From the NCBI GenBank assembly GCA_016744485.1, contig JADGEG010000124.1:1-6113 (forward strand): a stretch of DNA of 6,113 nucleotides, written 5' to 3'. A model generated the notes under the pieces. It was not told the origin of the DNA and did not search any database. It saw only the letters and a program-made list of their open reading frames with translations. Shown in pieces: positions 1-6,113 of this stretch; within the stretch, counting starts at the first letter, position 1, and each line of letters begins with the position of its first letter. The position numbers and the translations under genes are program-made. The DNA comes from Arcobacter sp. (lineage in GTDB: Bacteria > Campylobacterota > Campylobacteria > Campylobacterales > Arcobacteraceae).

Positions 1-24
1 TATATATGTAATATATTTTAATAA

Positions 25-29
25 TAAGG
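25..29 (+). promoter_or_regulatory. Ribosome binding site of the thioesterase gene
   Basis: TAAGG lies 8 bases before the ATG at 38 and supports that start codon. The upstream sequence is cut by the window edge, so no promoter can be assigned. Confidence 0.7.
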
Positions 30-37
30 TTCTTAAA

Positions 38-520
38 ATGGAAGAAATAGTACAAAGAGAAAAAACATTAACAATGACTATGCTAATGACACCAGATAAA
101 GCAAATTTTTCAGGTGACAATGTACATGGTGGTGAAATTCTAAAAATGTTAGATCATGTTGCTTATGCCTGTGCTGCAAGATTTACAGGTATGTATGCTG
201 TTACTTTATCTGTTGATATGGTTTTATTTACAAATCCTATTAAAATAGGTTCTTTAGTGACATTTTTTGCAAGTGTGAATTATACAGGAAGAACATCTAT
301 GGAAATAGGTATTAAAGTTATTTCAGAAGATGTAAAAGATAGAACAACAAAACATACAAATGTTTGTTATTTTACTATGATATGTATGAACAAAGAAGGA
401 AAACCAACACCTGTACCGAAGTTAGAAATAAAAACAGAAGATGATAAAAGAAGATATAATGATGCAATTAGAAGAAAAGAAGCTAGAACACAATCTTTAT
501 CAATCAATCATTTGAAATAA
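38..520 (+). CDS. Acyl-CoA thioesterase, hotdog fold (YciA/YkhA-like)
   Basis: This 160-residue cytoplasmic protein is predicted to hydrolyse acyl-CoA thioesters to free fatty acid and CoA. It has the hallmark block of the single-hotdog acyl-CoA hydrolase family: LMTPDKANFSGDNVHGG at about residues 16-32, then the central-helix stretch EILKMLDHVAYACAARF (33-49). N24 and D39 are the likely catalytic residues by family analogy. Strands follow at VTLSVDMVLFTNPIKIGSLV (55-74) and ASVNYTGRTSMEIGIKV (78-94), typical of this family. The last 30 or so residues are charged and lie outside the core fold. Length is normal for the family, whose members form trimers or hexamers. The ATG is preceded by TAAGG. 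Its 3' end overlaps the convergent comEC gene by 21 bases. The exact acyl substrate cannot be read from sequence; membrane lipid turnover or CoA recycling is an inference. Confidence 0.92.
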   Translation: MEEIVQREKTLTMTMLMTPDKANFSGDNVHGGEILKMLDHVAYACAARFTGMYAVTLSVDMVLFTNPIKIGSLVTFFASVNYTGRTSMEIGIKVISEDVKDRTTKHTNVCYFTMICMNKEGKPTPVPKLEIKTEDDKRRYNDAIRRKEARTQSLSINHLK

Positions 521-1753
521 AAATAAATAAAAACTAAATACAATTAATAATATATTTAATAAATAAAAAGCATATTTATTGAAAACTGAATATAAAGATA
601 TAAAAATATAAGTTAAAAAAAACCACAAGGGTGTAAAAATAGAAAAACTATTTATATTATAAGTTAAAAATTTTATGATATAAGTATCTAAAAAATTAGC
701 ATAGCCAATTAGATGAAGTAGTAATTCAAAAGGGTAAAATAAAACAAATCCTAAAGTAATAATAGGTGAGTATAGCTGCTCATAACTAGTATTTGGAAAG
801 AAAAAATGCACTATTGGATTAAAAACTAAAAATATCCATACATTAAAAAACAAAAAAGAATTTATTTTTGATAGGTTTTTAAAATATTGGATATATAAAA
901 AAATATAAAACACTGCACTAATTGAAAACCATAAAGAAATAGAAAAAATTAATTTAGGAAAAAAAGCTAACAATATTACTAAGGTTAAAGCCAATGTTTG
1001 AAAGGACAACACTTTTATATTATTTCGTAAAAAAAATGTAGCAATTAAAAGCATTAGAAATGCTCTTAAAAGTGATGGTACAAAAGAAACTAAAATTAAA
1101 TAAAAAAACATAAGCACTATACTAATAACAATTATATCAAATTTGATATTTCTATAGGGTATAAATTTTTTATGTATATAAGAATAAGGTATATATATAA
1201 TCCAATATAAGATAAAAGCAATAACGGCTAAATGAAAACCAGAAATAGCTATTAGATGTGATATCCCATAATTAGAAACAATAGTTCTTAAATCTTTTGA
1301 TATAGGTATTGCTAAAAAAAGTGCATTAAATAGTTCTTTTGTATATTTTGTTTTATGTGAATTGTTGATTTGTTTATATAAATTTTGTTTAAAGTTTGAA
1401 TTTGTATTTAAAGCATCATAATAAATAGTTTTAGTATAAAAACCTTGTAAAAAATCTAGAAAAGTAATGTTTGAAGTAAGAAAAGCAATATTAATGAAAT
1501 CAAGTTTTTCTAAGTTTTTATTTTTAAGAATAGATGTGTAGAAAGTAAAAGTATTATTTGATAGTTTTAAAACATAAAAATCTTTTTTATCATATATATT
1601 ATGAATTTGAAATTTATTAACATATAGTTCTTCCTCTTTTAAATCTAAATATTTTGAATACTCATAAAAAACATTAAACAAGAATATAAAAAAAAATATC
1701 AAGCAAAAAATAAACAACTCTTTTTTTGTTGATATTAATTTTATACCATTCAT
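500..1753 (-). CDS. comEC: ComEC/Rec2-family DNA uptake channel, short form
   Basis: This 417-residue polytopic inner-membrane protein is predicted to move single-stranded DNA into the cytoplasm during natural transformation. Residues 12-29 form an N-terminal membrane segment. They are followed by a soluble region (about 40-105) in the position of the OB-fold-like DUF4131 domain. The Competence domain starts near 140 and holds the family signature SHLIAISGFHLAVIA (165-179), PSLLRAFLM (226-234) and SISLWFSISAV (271-281). I count roughly eight or nine further hydrophobic segments up to 414. The C-terminal metallo-beta-lactamase domain of Bacillus-type ComEC is absent; the protein ends just after its last membrane helix, as in other short ComEC proteins of Campylobacterota. 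It starts 13 bases after the ovoA stop, with no clear Shine-Dalgarno sequence before the ATG, so translation may depend on coupling to ovoA. Its 3' end overlaps the convergent thioesterase gene. Family assignment is firm; activity in this strain is inferred. Confidence 0.88.
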   Translation of the reverse strand: MNGIKLISTKKELFIFCLIFFFIFLFNVFYEYSKYLDLKEEELYVNKFQIHNIYDKKDFYVLKLSNNTFTFYTSILKNKNLEKLDFINIAFLTSNITFLDFLQGFYTKTIYYDALNTNSNFKQNLYKQINNSHKTKYTKELFNALFLAIPISKDLRTIVSNYGISHLIAISGFHLAVIAFILYWIIYIPYSYIHKKFIPYRNIKFDIIVISIVLMFFYLILVSFVPSLLRAFLMLLIATFFLRNNIKVLSFQTLALTLVILLAFFPKLIFSISLWFSISAVFYIFLYIQYFKNLSKINSFLFFNVWIFLVFNPIVHFFFPNTSYEQLYSPIITLGFVLFYPFELLLHLIGYANFLDTYIIKFLTYNINSFSIFTPLWFFLTYIFISLYSVFNKYAFYLLNILLIVFSFYLFLFQMID

Positions 1754-1766
1754 TAGATATTAATTT

Positions 1767-3857
1767 TTAGGTTATTTTTTGCCAAATACTCATTTGAGAT
1801 ATGCTGTGTTGGTACTTTCTACTTGTTTCTTTTATTACAAATTGTATATCAATTGTATCAAGTAATTCAAAATCTTTTAAAGTATTTTTTAAAGTATCTA
1901 AAGTATGTATTTCTTTATTGTCTTTTAAATATCCACCAAGCCAGTTTTCTTTTGGAGTATATTCTTCAAGCCATGTATAAGGACTTAATAAAACCAATAA
2001 ACCATTTGTATTTATGCGATGGACAATATCATCTAAAAATTTTTGTGGATAATATAATCTATCTATTAGATTTGAGCAAAAAATTAAATCATAAGAAGTA
2101 TAAATATCTTTTAAATTACAAGCATCTCCTTGCATAAAAGTTACTTTATGTTTTATATCATCTAAGTTAAAATCTTGTAAAGATACTGTTTTTTGTTCGT
2201 ATAAATCACCTTGAGTGGGTATTTTAAATGTAAGTGATTTATATTTTTTTAATTTTATACCTACATTTATAAAATTAGCAGAAAAATCTACTCCTAAAAC
2301 TTCATCAAAAACATTTGCTAATTCAAAAGTACTTCGTCCAACAGAGCAACCTAAATCAAGGGCTTTTTTGGTTTGTATATTTTTTAAATATGGTTTTAAA
2401 ATATCAACTGAGTTTTTTGGAAAGTTTTTTATTGAAAATTGTTCTTTCCCATAATGAAACTCACAATACTGAGAAATTATTTCATTTGTTTCATAAACAT
2501 TGCTATTTAATTTTGTTCGATATTCATTGTCTGAGTTAACATATCTAAATCCTGCATGTTGATAAAAATGCCTTCTAAAAGCGTATCTAGCACTTCTTAA
2601 TGTTTCATTTCCTAAAGAAATAAATGATGCACCTTTCATTAAAGAATGTTTATCATCAAATGTAGGACTTGTGAAGTCATCGTAAGCTTTATGTGCTAAA
2701 AAGTCATCATAAGGATACATAGGTGTTATGCTCCATTGCCATACATTTCCAATGACATCATAAAAATCTTTCATTTTATATTTATTTACAGGACTTTGAT
2801 TAAAGTATCTAAGTCCTATATTTGCGTCACATTTTTGAGCATTTACGAAGTCATTTAATCTATAATATTCATCTTCACTTGGAAGTCGTACTTCTAAACC
2901 TAATTGTTCACTTTTATATTTACAAAATGCTTGAGCTTCATAAAAATTTACATCAACTGGATAATTTAAAGCTAAAGGTATTTTTCTGTTAATTTCTCTT
3001 AAATAATATTTTCCATCTTCAAGGCTCCAAAAAACTGGCATTTTAGCTTGTGTGAAATCTAACCATTTAAGACCTTCTTTTGAAAAATAATGAAGTTTTA
3101 AGTAACCACCGTGCTTTATAAAATCTAAAAACTCACCATTTGATACTAAATATTTACTTGCTTTAAAGTCTTTAATGTAAGACTTATGAAATGAAAATTC
3201 ATTATCCCAAGAATAATATATAGGATTATTCCTATCTTTTTCTAGTATGACATTAGCACCTTGTACTTTAAGTAACTCATTTTTAGGGTAGCTATTACTA
3301 GCTTCATTATTATAATTAAATATTTCTTTATTGTTTAAAAATTTTAAATCAAGTTCTCTTAATAATACAGACGATGTTTCTATATGTATATTTTCATGCT
3401 CAATTCCCATTAATATAATCCACATAGGACTTTCCCAATTAATTGGCATAGAAAATTGTATATTAGATATTAAGTCTAAAACTATTTGTTTAACTGTATT
3501 TCTATAAGCTTTAATTTCTTCAAACAAAGGCCAAGCATAATTTTTTTTATTTAAGTCATCCCAAGTCATTTCATCAACACCAATAGCAAAAATTGATTCA
3601 TAGTGTTCGTTGACTCTTTTATTGATGATATTTGCATTGTATAACTTATTAATAAAAAATGTAGCTGTGTGTCCATAATAAAAAATTAATGGGTGTCTAA
3701 ACTTATTTGCTTGTTCATAAATAAATTTTTTATCTTCTAATAAATCAAAAAGTTTTTCATCTAAAGTATATGTTTGTAAAAAATATTCTTTAATTTCATT
3801 TCTTTTATCTTCGATTGTACCTAATTCTAAATTTACTTGTTTTATAATATGATCCAT
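1767..3857 (-). CDS. ovoA: OvoA, 5-histidylcysteine sulfoxide synthase with fused methyltransferase (ovothiol biosynthesis)
   Basis: OvoA is an iron(II)- and oxygen-dependent enzyme that joins L-cysteine to carbon 5 of histidine as a sulfoxide. Its C-terminal domain methylates the later 5-thiohistidine at the imidazole to give ovothiol A. All three expected parts are present in 696 residues, close to the usual bacterial length. The DinB-like N-terminal domain carries the iron-ligand motif HENIHIE (HX3HXE, H154/H158/E160) and a probable third histidine, H63, in YGHTATF. The formylglycine-generating-enzyme-like domain (about 195-440) includes GNVWQWSITPMYP (370-382) and the OvoA-type end YAFRRHFYQHAGFRYV (425-440). 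The SAM methyltransferase has motif I ALDLGCSVGRS (499-509), an acidic ribose-binding position at D524, and the family-typical SPYTWLEEYTPKENWLGG (625-642). The last two features favour OvoA over the ergothioneine enzyme EgtB. TTAAGG precedes the ATG at good spacing. The gene lies 14 bases after era and 13 before comEC. The sulfoxide lyase OvoB needed between the two OvoA steps is not in this window. Confidence 0.95.
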   Translation of the reverse strand: MDHIIKQVNLELGTIEDKRNEIKEYFLQTYTLDEKLFDLLEDKKFIYEQANKFRHPLIFYYGHTATFFINKLYNANIINKRVNEHYESIFAIGVDEMTWDDLNKKNYAWPLFEEIKAYRNTVKQIVLDLISNIQFSMPINWESPMWIILMGIEHENIHIETSSVLLRELDLKFLNNKEIFNYNNEASNSYPKNELLKVQGANVILEKDRNNPIYYSWDNEFSFHKSYIKDFKASKYLVSNGEFLDFIKHGGYLKLHYFSKEGLKWLDFTQAKMPVFWSLEDGKYYLREINRKIPLALNYPVDVNFYEAQAFCKYKSEQLGLEVRLPSEDEYYRLNDFVNAQKCDANIGLRYFNQSPVNKYKMKDFYDVIGNVWQWSITPMYPYDDFLAHKAYDDFTSPTFDDKHSLMKGASFISLGNETLRSARYAFRRHFYQHAGFRYVNSDNEYRTKLNSNVYETNEIISQYCEFHYGKEQFSIKNFPKNSVDILKPYLKNIQTKKALDLGCSVGRSTFELANVFDEVLGVDFSANFINVGIKLKKYKSLTFKIPTQGDLYEQKTVSLQDFNLDDIKHKVTFMQGDACNLKDIYTSYDLIFCSNLIDRLYYPQKFLDDIVHRINTNGLLVLLSPYTWLEEYTPKENWLGGYLKDNKEIHTLDTLKNTLKDFELLDTIDIQFVIKETSRKYQHSISQMSIWQKIT

Positions 3858-3863
3858 TTTTAG

Positions 3864-3869
3864 CCTTAA
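3864..3869 (-). promoter_or_regulatory. Ribosome binding site of ovoA
   Basis: On the - strand TTAAGG ends 6 bases before the ovoA ATG, in the 14-base gap after the era stop. It is identical in sequence and spacing to the era site and fixes the ovoA start. Confidence 0.75.
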
Positions 3870-3871
3870 GA

Positions 3872-4753
3872 TTAGTCTATATCGTAACCAAGATCTTTAA
3901 GACCTTGTTTGTTTTTTGTCCAAGCCTTTTTGATAGATACGAATAGTTCAAGATAACATTTTTTACCACTTAGGTTTTCTATTTTAAGTCTTGCATCTTT
4001 TCCTATTCGTTTTATTGCAGTAGCTTTTTTTCCTATAATCATGCCTTTTTGAGTGCTTTTTTGTACAATTATTGTGGCTTTTATAACATCTATATCTTCT
4101 TTTTCTTCAACTTTATTAATTAATACATCAGTTTCATACGGAATTTCATCTGAAATGTTCTCAAAAATAGATTCTCTAATTAATTCTTTAAAAATACTTC
4201 TTAAATGTTCTGTAGTTAAAATTTCAGGATCAAACAAATGAGGATGAACAGGTAAATATTTTACAAGTACGTCTAATATATCACTTTGTTTTGTTTGTTT
4301 TGTAATAGATACTGGTATAATTGCTTCATATTTTGTATTATATTGTTCATATTCTTTCATTTTTTCTAAAACTTTATCATTGTTTACATTATCAATCTTA
4401 GTTAATAATAAAATATGCTTTGTATTTTTCTTGTTTTTGATTAAAAAATCTTCATAATAAATAATTCTATCTGTAACAGGAGCTAAAAAAAGAATTAAAT
4501 CACAATCACCCATAGCTCTTAATGCTTCTTCTAACATGAATTTGTTTAATAATTTCTCAGTTTCATGTAAACCAGGAGTATCAACAAAAATGATTTGGTC
4601 ATCACCATTCATAACTATTATATTTAATCTTTTTCTTGTAGCATTTGCTTTGTGTGAAACCATGGCTATTTTTTCACCAACAAACCAATTTAAAAGTGAG
4701 CTTTTACCTGCATTGGGTCGTCCAATAACTGAGATATATCCACATTTATTCAT
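3872..4753 (-). CDS. era: GTPase Era, 16S rRNA-binding ribosome assembly factor
   Basis: Era is an essential GTPase in most bacteria. It binds the 3' end of 16S rRNA and helps mature the 30S subunit, in the cytoplasm or at the membrane. The 293 residues match the family length. The GTPase domain has G1 GRPNAGKS (11-18), a switch/G2 region SHKANATRKR (33-42) with T39, G3 DTPG (58-61), G4 TKID (118-121) and G5 near SIT (149-151). The KH RNA-binding domain follows, with GMIIGKKATAIKRIG (237-251) and the Era-type tail CYLELFVSIKKAWTKNKQGLKDLGY (266-290). Two details differ from the textbook Era: the switch reads KANATR where many have PQTTR, and the KH loop reads GKKA where GxxG is usual. The first I recognise as usual in Campylobacterota; the second is discussed as a finding. 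The gene has its own TTAAGG site and a likely promoter, and is followed closely by ovoA. Confidence 0.97.
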   Translation of the reverse strand: MNKCGYISVIGRPNAGKSSLLNWFVGEKIAMVSHKANATRKRLNIIVMNGDDQIIFVDTPGLHETEKLLNKFMLEEALRAMGDCDLILFLAPVTDRIIYYEDFLIKNKKNTKHILLLTKIDNVNNDKVLEKMKEYEQYNTKYEAIIPVSITKQTKQSDILDVLVKYLPVHPHLFDPEILTTEHLRSIFKELIRESIFENISDEIPYETDVLINKVEEKEDIDVIKATIIVQKSTQKGMIIGKKATAIKRIGKDARLKIENLSGKKCYLELFVSIKKAWTKNKQGLKDLGYDID

Positions 4754-4759
4754 TTATTA

Positions 4760-4765
4760 CCTTAA
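4760..4765 (-). promoter_or_regulatory. Ribosome binding site of era
   Basis: On the - strand TTAAGG ends 6 bases before the era ATG and supports that start codon. Confidence 0.75.
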
Positions 4766-4774
4766 TTTTATTGT

Positions 4775-4780
4775 ATTATA
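4775..4780 (-). promoter_or_regulatory. Probable -10 element of a promoter for era-ovoA-comEC
   Basis: A perfect TATAAT on the - strand, in the context TATGATATAATAC, lies 21 bases upstream of the era ATG. It sits in the only sizeable gap (114 bases) of the - strand series. No convincing -35 hexamer is visible; the upstream stretch has T runs (GATTTTTT), which fits the sigma-70 promoters of Campylobacterota, where the -35 box is poorly conserved. A start site about 7 bases downstream would leave a very short leader that still holds the TTAAGG site. The call is limited because A+T-rich DNA yields TATAAT often by chance. Confidence 0.5.
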
Positions 4781-4856
4781 TCATAAAATATGTTCTAAAA
4801 AATCCGCTCTTTTAGTAAATTTTTTAAGACTTTTTGTTAAATACAAGTATTCTATT

Positions 4857-4873
4857 ATTTGATGTTATCAAAT
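4857..4873. repeat. Short perfect inverted repeat at the rarD stop codon
   Basis: ATTTGAT-GTT-ATCAAAT is a 7-base-pair stem with a 3-base loop that spans the end of rarD. The stem has a single G:C pair and would be weak. On the + strand it is followed by a run of T, as in a terminator, but no + strand gene lies just upstream. On the - strand, the direction rarD is read, no T run follows. It may be a weak RNA end or a chance palindrome. Confidence 0.35.
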
Positions 4874-5749
4874 TTTTAACTTTTTTAAAATTGTGTCTAA
4901 TGAAAAAATTATTAGTGCAAGCCAAATCAACATAAAACTCACCAACCTATTAAAACCTAATTCTTCATTATAAACAAAAACTGCTAATAAAAAAGATAAA
5001 GTAGGTCCAATATATTGGAAAAAACCAAGTGTAGTAAGTTTCATTCGTATAGCTGCCCCATTAAATAAAAGTAATGGTATTATAGTCATCAAACCACCAA
5101 AAGATAACATAAAAGATATATAAGTACTTGTATTAAGAAATACTAAAGAAGAAGTATTGATGAGGTAAAATAAATAAACAAGTGCAAAAGGCATTAATAT
5201 CATCGTCTCAACAAATAATCCAACAACAGATCCAACAGATACTTTTTTTCTAATCATTCCATATAAAGCAAAAGAAATTGCTAAACTTAAAGAAATAAGA
5301 GGAAAAGTTCCTAAAGAATATATTTGATATGCAACTGCTATAAAAGCAATAAATATAGCTATATATTGATTTTTACTCATTCTTTCATTAAAAAATAAAA
5401 AACCAAGTAATACATTTATCAAAGGATTAATATAATATCCAAGTGATGTTTCCATAATCTTATCATTTGAAACAGCCCAAATAAAAATTAACCAATTAAC
5501 AGATACAAAAAATGTTGATAAGCACAAATATTTTAATTGTTTAATATTTTTTAATAATTTTAATAAAACTTTACCTTGCTTACTTATTATAATAATAGGT
5601 ATAAGAATAATAAATGACCAAAGTACTCTATGAAGTAAAACTTCTAAAGCACTAACAGAAGAAACTTCTTTAAAATATACAGGAGCAATTGCTCCCCAAA
5701 AGAAAAAAGCAAAAATGGCAAAAATAAAACCTAATTTTTCTTCTTTCAT
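4868..5749 (-). CDS. rarD: RarD-type EamA-family membrane transporter
   Basis: This is a 293-residue inner-membrane protein of the drug/metabolite transporter superfamily, RarD subgroup. About ten membrane segments are visible (near 8-24, 36-56, 73-93, 102-120, 127-145, 148-165, 178-197, 209-230, 240-259, 268-286), as two EamA repeats. RarD signatures are clear: FFFWGAIAPVYFKEV (15-29), LLHRVLWSF (38-46), NWLIFIWAVSN (85-95), METSLGYYINPLINVLLGFLFFNE (99-122) and the second-half block PLLLFNGAAIRMKLTTLGFFQYIGPT (225-250). The short charged C-terminus KKLKI lies after the last helix. RarD is named for a link to chloramphenicol sensitivity, but its substrate is not settled and cannot be read here. 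The gene follows tkt by 48 bases. The ATG has no clear Shine-Dalgarno sequence; the start is chosen because the next residues lead directly into the first helix, as in family members. Confidence 0.92.
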   Translation of the reverse strand: MKEEKLGFIFAIFAFFFWGAIAPVYFKEVSSVSALEVLLHRVLWSFIILIPIIIISKQGKVLLKLLKNIKQLKYLCLSTFFVSVNWLIFIWAVSNDKIMETSLGYYINPLINVLLGFLFFNERMSKNQYIAIFIAFIAVAYQIYSLGTFPLISLSLAISFALYGMIRKKVSVGSVVGLFVETMILMPFALVYLFYLINTSSLVFLNTSTYISFMLSFGGLMTIIPLLLFNGAAIRMKLTTLGFFQYIGPTLSFLLAVFVYNEELGFNRLVSFMLIWLALIIFSLDTILKKLKI

Positions 5750-5797
5750 AGTATTAAATATATTAAAGTGAACATTTTTATTAATTTTGATAAAGAT

Positions 5798-6113
5798 TTA
5801 TAAGTCTTGTTTGATTTTATTTAATAAAGTTTGACTTGTAAATCCAAATTTTTCAAATAATTCATTTGCTTTACCACTTGCACCAAAAGTATTCATATTA
5901 TAAACTACATTTGCAAATTTATAGTACTCTAATGCACGCGATGCTTCTATTGCAAATACTTTTGTATCTTTATTAATTATTGTATCAATGTATTTTTTAT
6001 CTTGTTCTAATAATAAATCAAAACAAGGTACTGAAACAATATTGGCAATTATATTTTCTTTTTCCAACAAGCATCCTATTTCTAAAGCAAGAGTTAATTC
6101 AGATCCTGATGCC
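5798..6113 (-). CDS. tkt: Transketolase, C-terminal end (partial, cut by the window edge)
   Basis: Transketolase is a thiamine diphosphate enzyme that moves two-carbon ketol units between sugar phosphates in the non-oxidative pentose phosphate pathway. Only the last 104 codons are present. The frame stays open to the right edge: before the possible TTG start at 6070 it reads ASGSELTLALEIGC, matching the family block IASGSE.. at the start of the C-terminal domain. The TTG is therefore internal and the true start lies outside the window. Further matches are the VPCFDLLLEQ segment and, near the end, EASRALEYYKFA and NTFGASGKANELFEKFGFT, typical of the transketolase C-terminus. This domain does not bind the cofactor; the catalytic part lies outside. 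The stop precedes rarD by 48 bases on the same strand, with no terminator between, so the two may be co-transcribed. Confidence 0.95.
   Translation of the reverse strand, partial: ASGSELTLALEIGCLLEKENIIANIVSVPCFDLLLEQDKKYIDTIINKDTKVFAIEASRALEYYKFANVVYNMNTFGASGKANELFEKFGFTSQTLLNKIKQDL

Noticed and set aside
1..24. TATATA and TATATT strings upstream of the thioesterase gene, possible -10 elements.
   Set aside because: The region is cut by the window edge and is almost all A/T, so no hexamer can be chosen; some placements would leave a leader too short to contain the ribosome binding site.
558..580. Inverted repeat AATAAATA / TATTTATT with a 7-base loop, a possible terminator for the thioesterase gene.
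   Set aside because: The stem is entirely A:T, no T run follows on the + strand, and the sequence codes for the comEC C-terminus. Such repeats are expected by chance in DNA this A+T-rich.
1823..2539. Three + strand open frames opposite ovoA.
   Set aside because: They lie antisense to a well-conserved coding region and show no recognisable protein features or convincing ribosome binding sites.
4794..4829. Imperfect inverted repeat TCTAAAAAAT / ATTTTTTAAGA between rarD and era.
   Set aside because: It has one bulge and almost only A:T pairs, with a 16-base loop; it is unlikely to fold stably or terminate transcription.
5746..5775. Nine-codon reading frame (MFTLIYLIL) before rarD whose TGA overlaps the rarD ATG as ATGA, resembling a coupling leader peptide.
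   Set aside because: It has no Shine-Dalgarno sequence and is easily produced by chance in A+T-rich DNA; without conservation it cannot be supported.
5798..6070. A separate 90-residue protein starting at TTG 6070.
   Set aside because: The frame is open upstream and encodes the conserved ASGSE block of transketolase, so this is an internal codon of a truncated gene.

Overview
The window is very A+T-rich, tightly packed bacterial DNA. The protein sequences point to Campylobacterota, most likely the Arcobacteraceae. The reasons are the Era protein with a SHKANATR switch region, the short ComEC with no metallo-beta-lactamase domain, heavy use of A/T-ending codons, and TTAAGG-type ribosome binding sites. 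This placement comes from sequence character alone and was not checked by a search.

Layout. One gene is on the + strand at the left edge: a hotdog-fold acyl-CoA thioesterase (38-520). The rest lies on the - strand and reads right to left. First comes the C-terminal end of transketolase (5798 to the right edge, cut by the window). It is followed by a RarD-type EamA transporter (4868-5749), the GTPase Era (3872-4753), the ovothiol synthase OvoA (1767-3857) and a short ComEC/Rec2 DNA-uptake channel (500-1753). Gaps along this series are 48, 114, 14 and 13 bases. No intergenic stretch exceeds 300 bases, and I saw no RNA genes, insertion sequences or CRISPR arrays.

How the genes work together. 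era, ovoA and comEC are spaced like one transcription unit, with a likely promoter in the 114-base gap upstream of era. Their functions are not an obvious pathway: ribosome assembly, a sulfur-containing histidine antioxidant, and DNA import. The shared unit therefore probably reflects compact genome packing more than a dedicated system. The thioesterase and comEC converge and overlap by 21 bases at their 3' ends.

The most notable gene is ovoA. It is a full-length, three-domain enzyme with its iron ligands and SAM-binding motif intact, so the organism probably makes ovothiol. I did not find a new multi-gene system here. The window is mainly housekeeping genes plus this one specialised enzyme.
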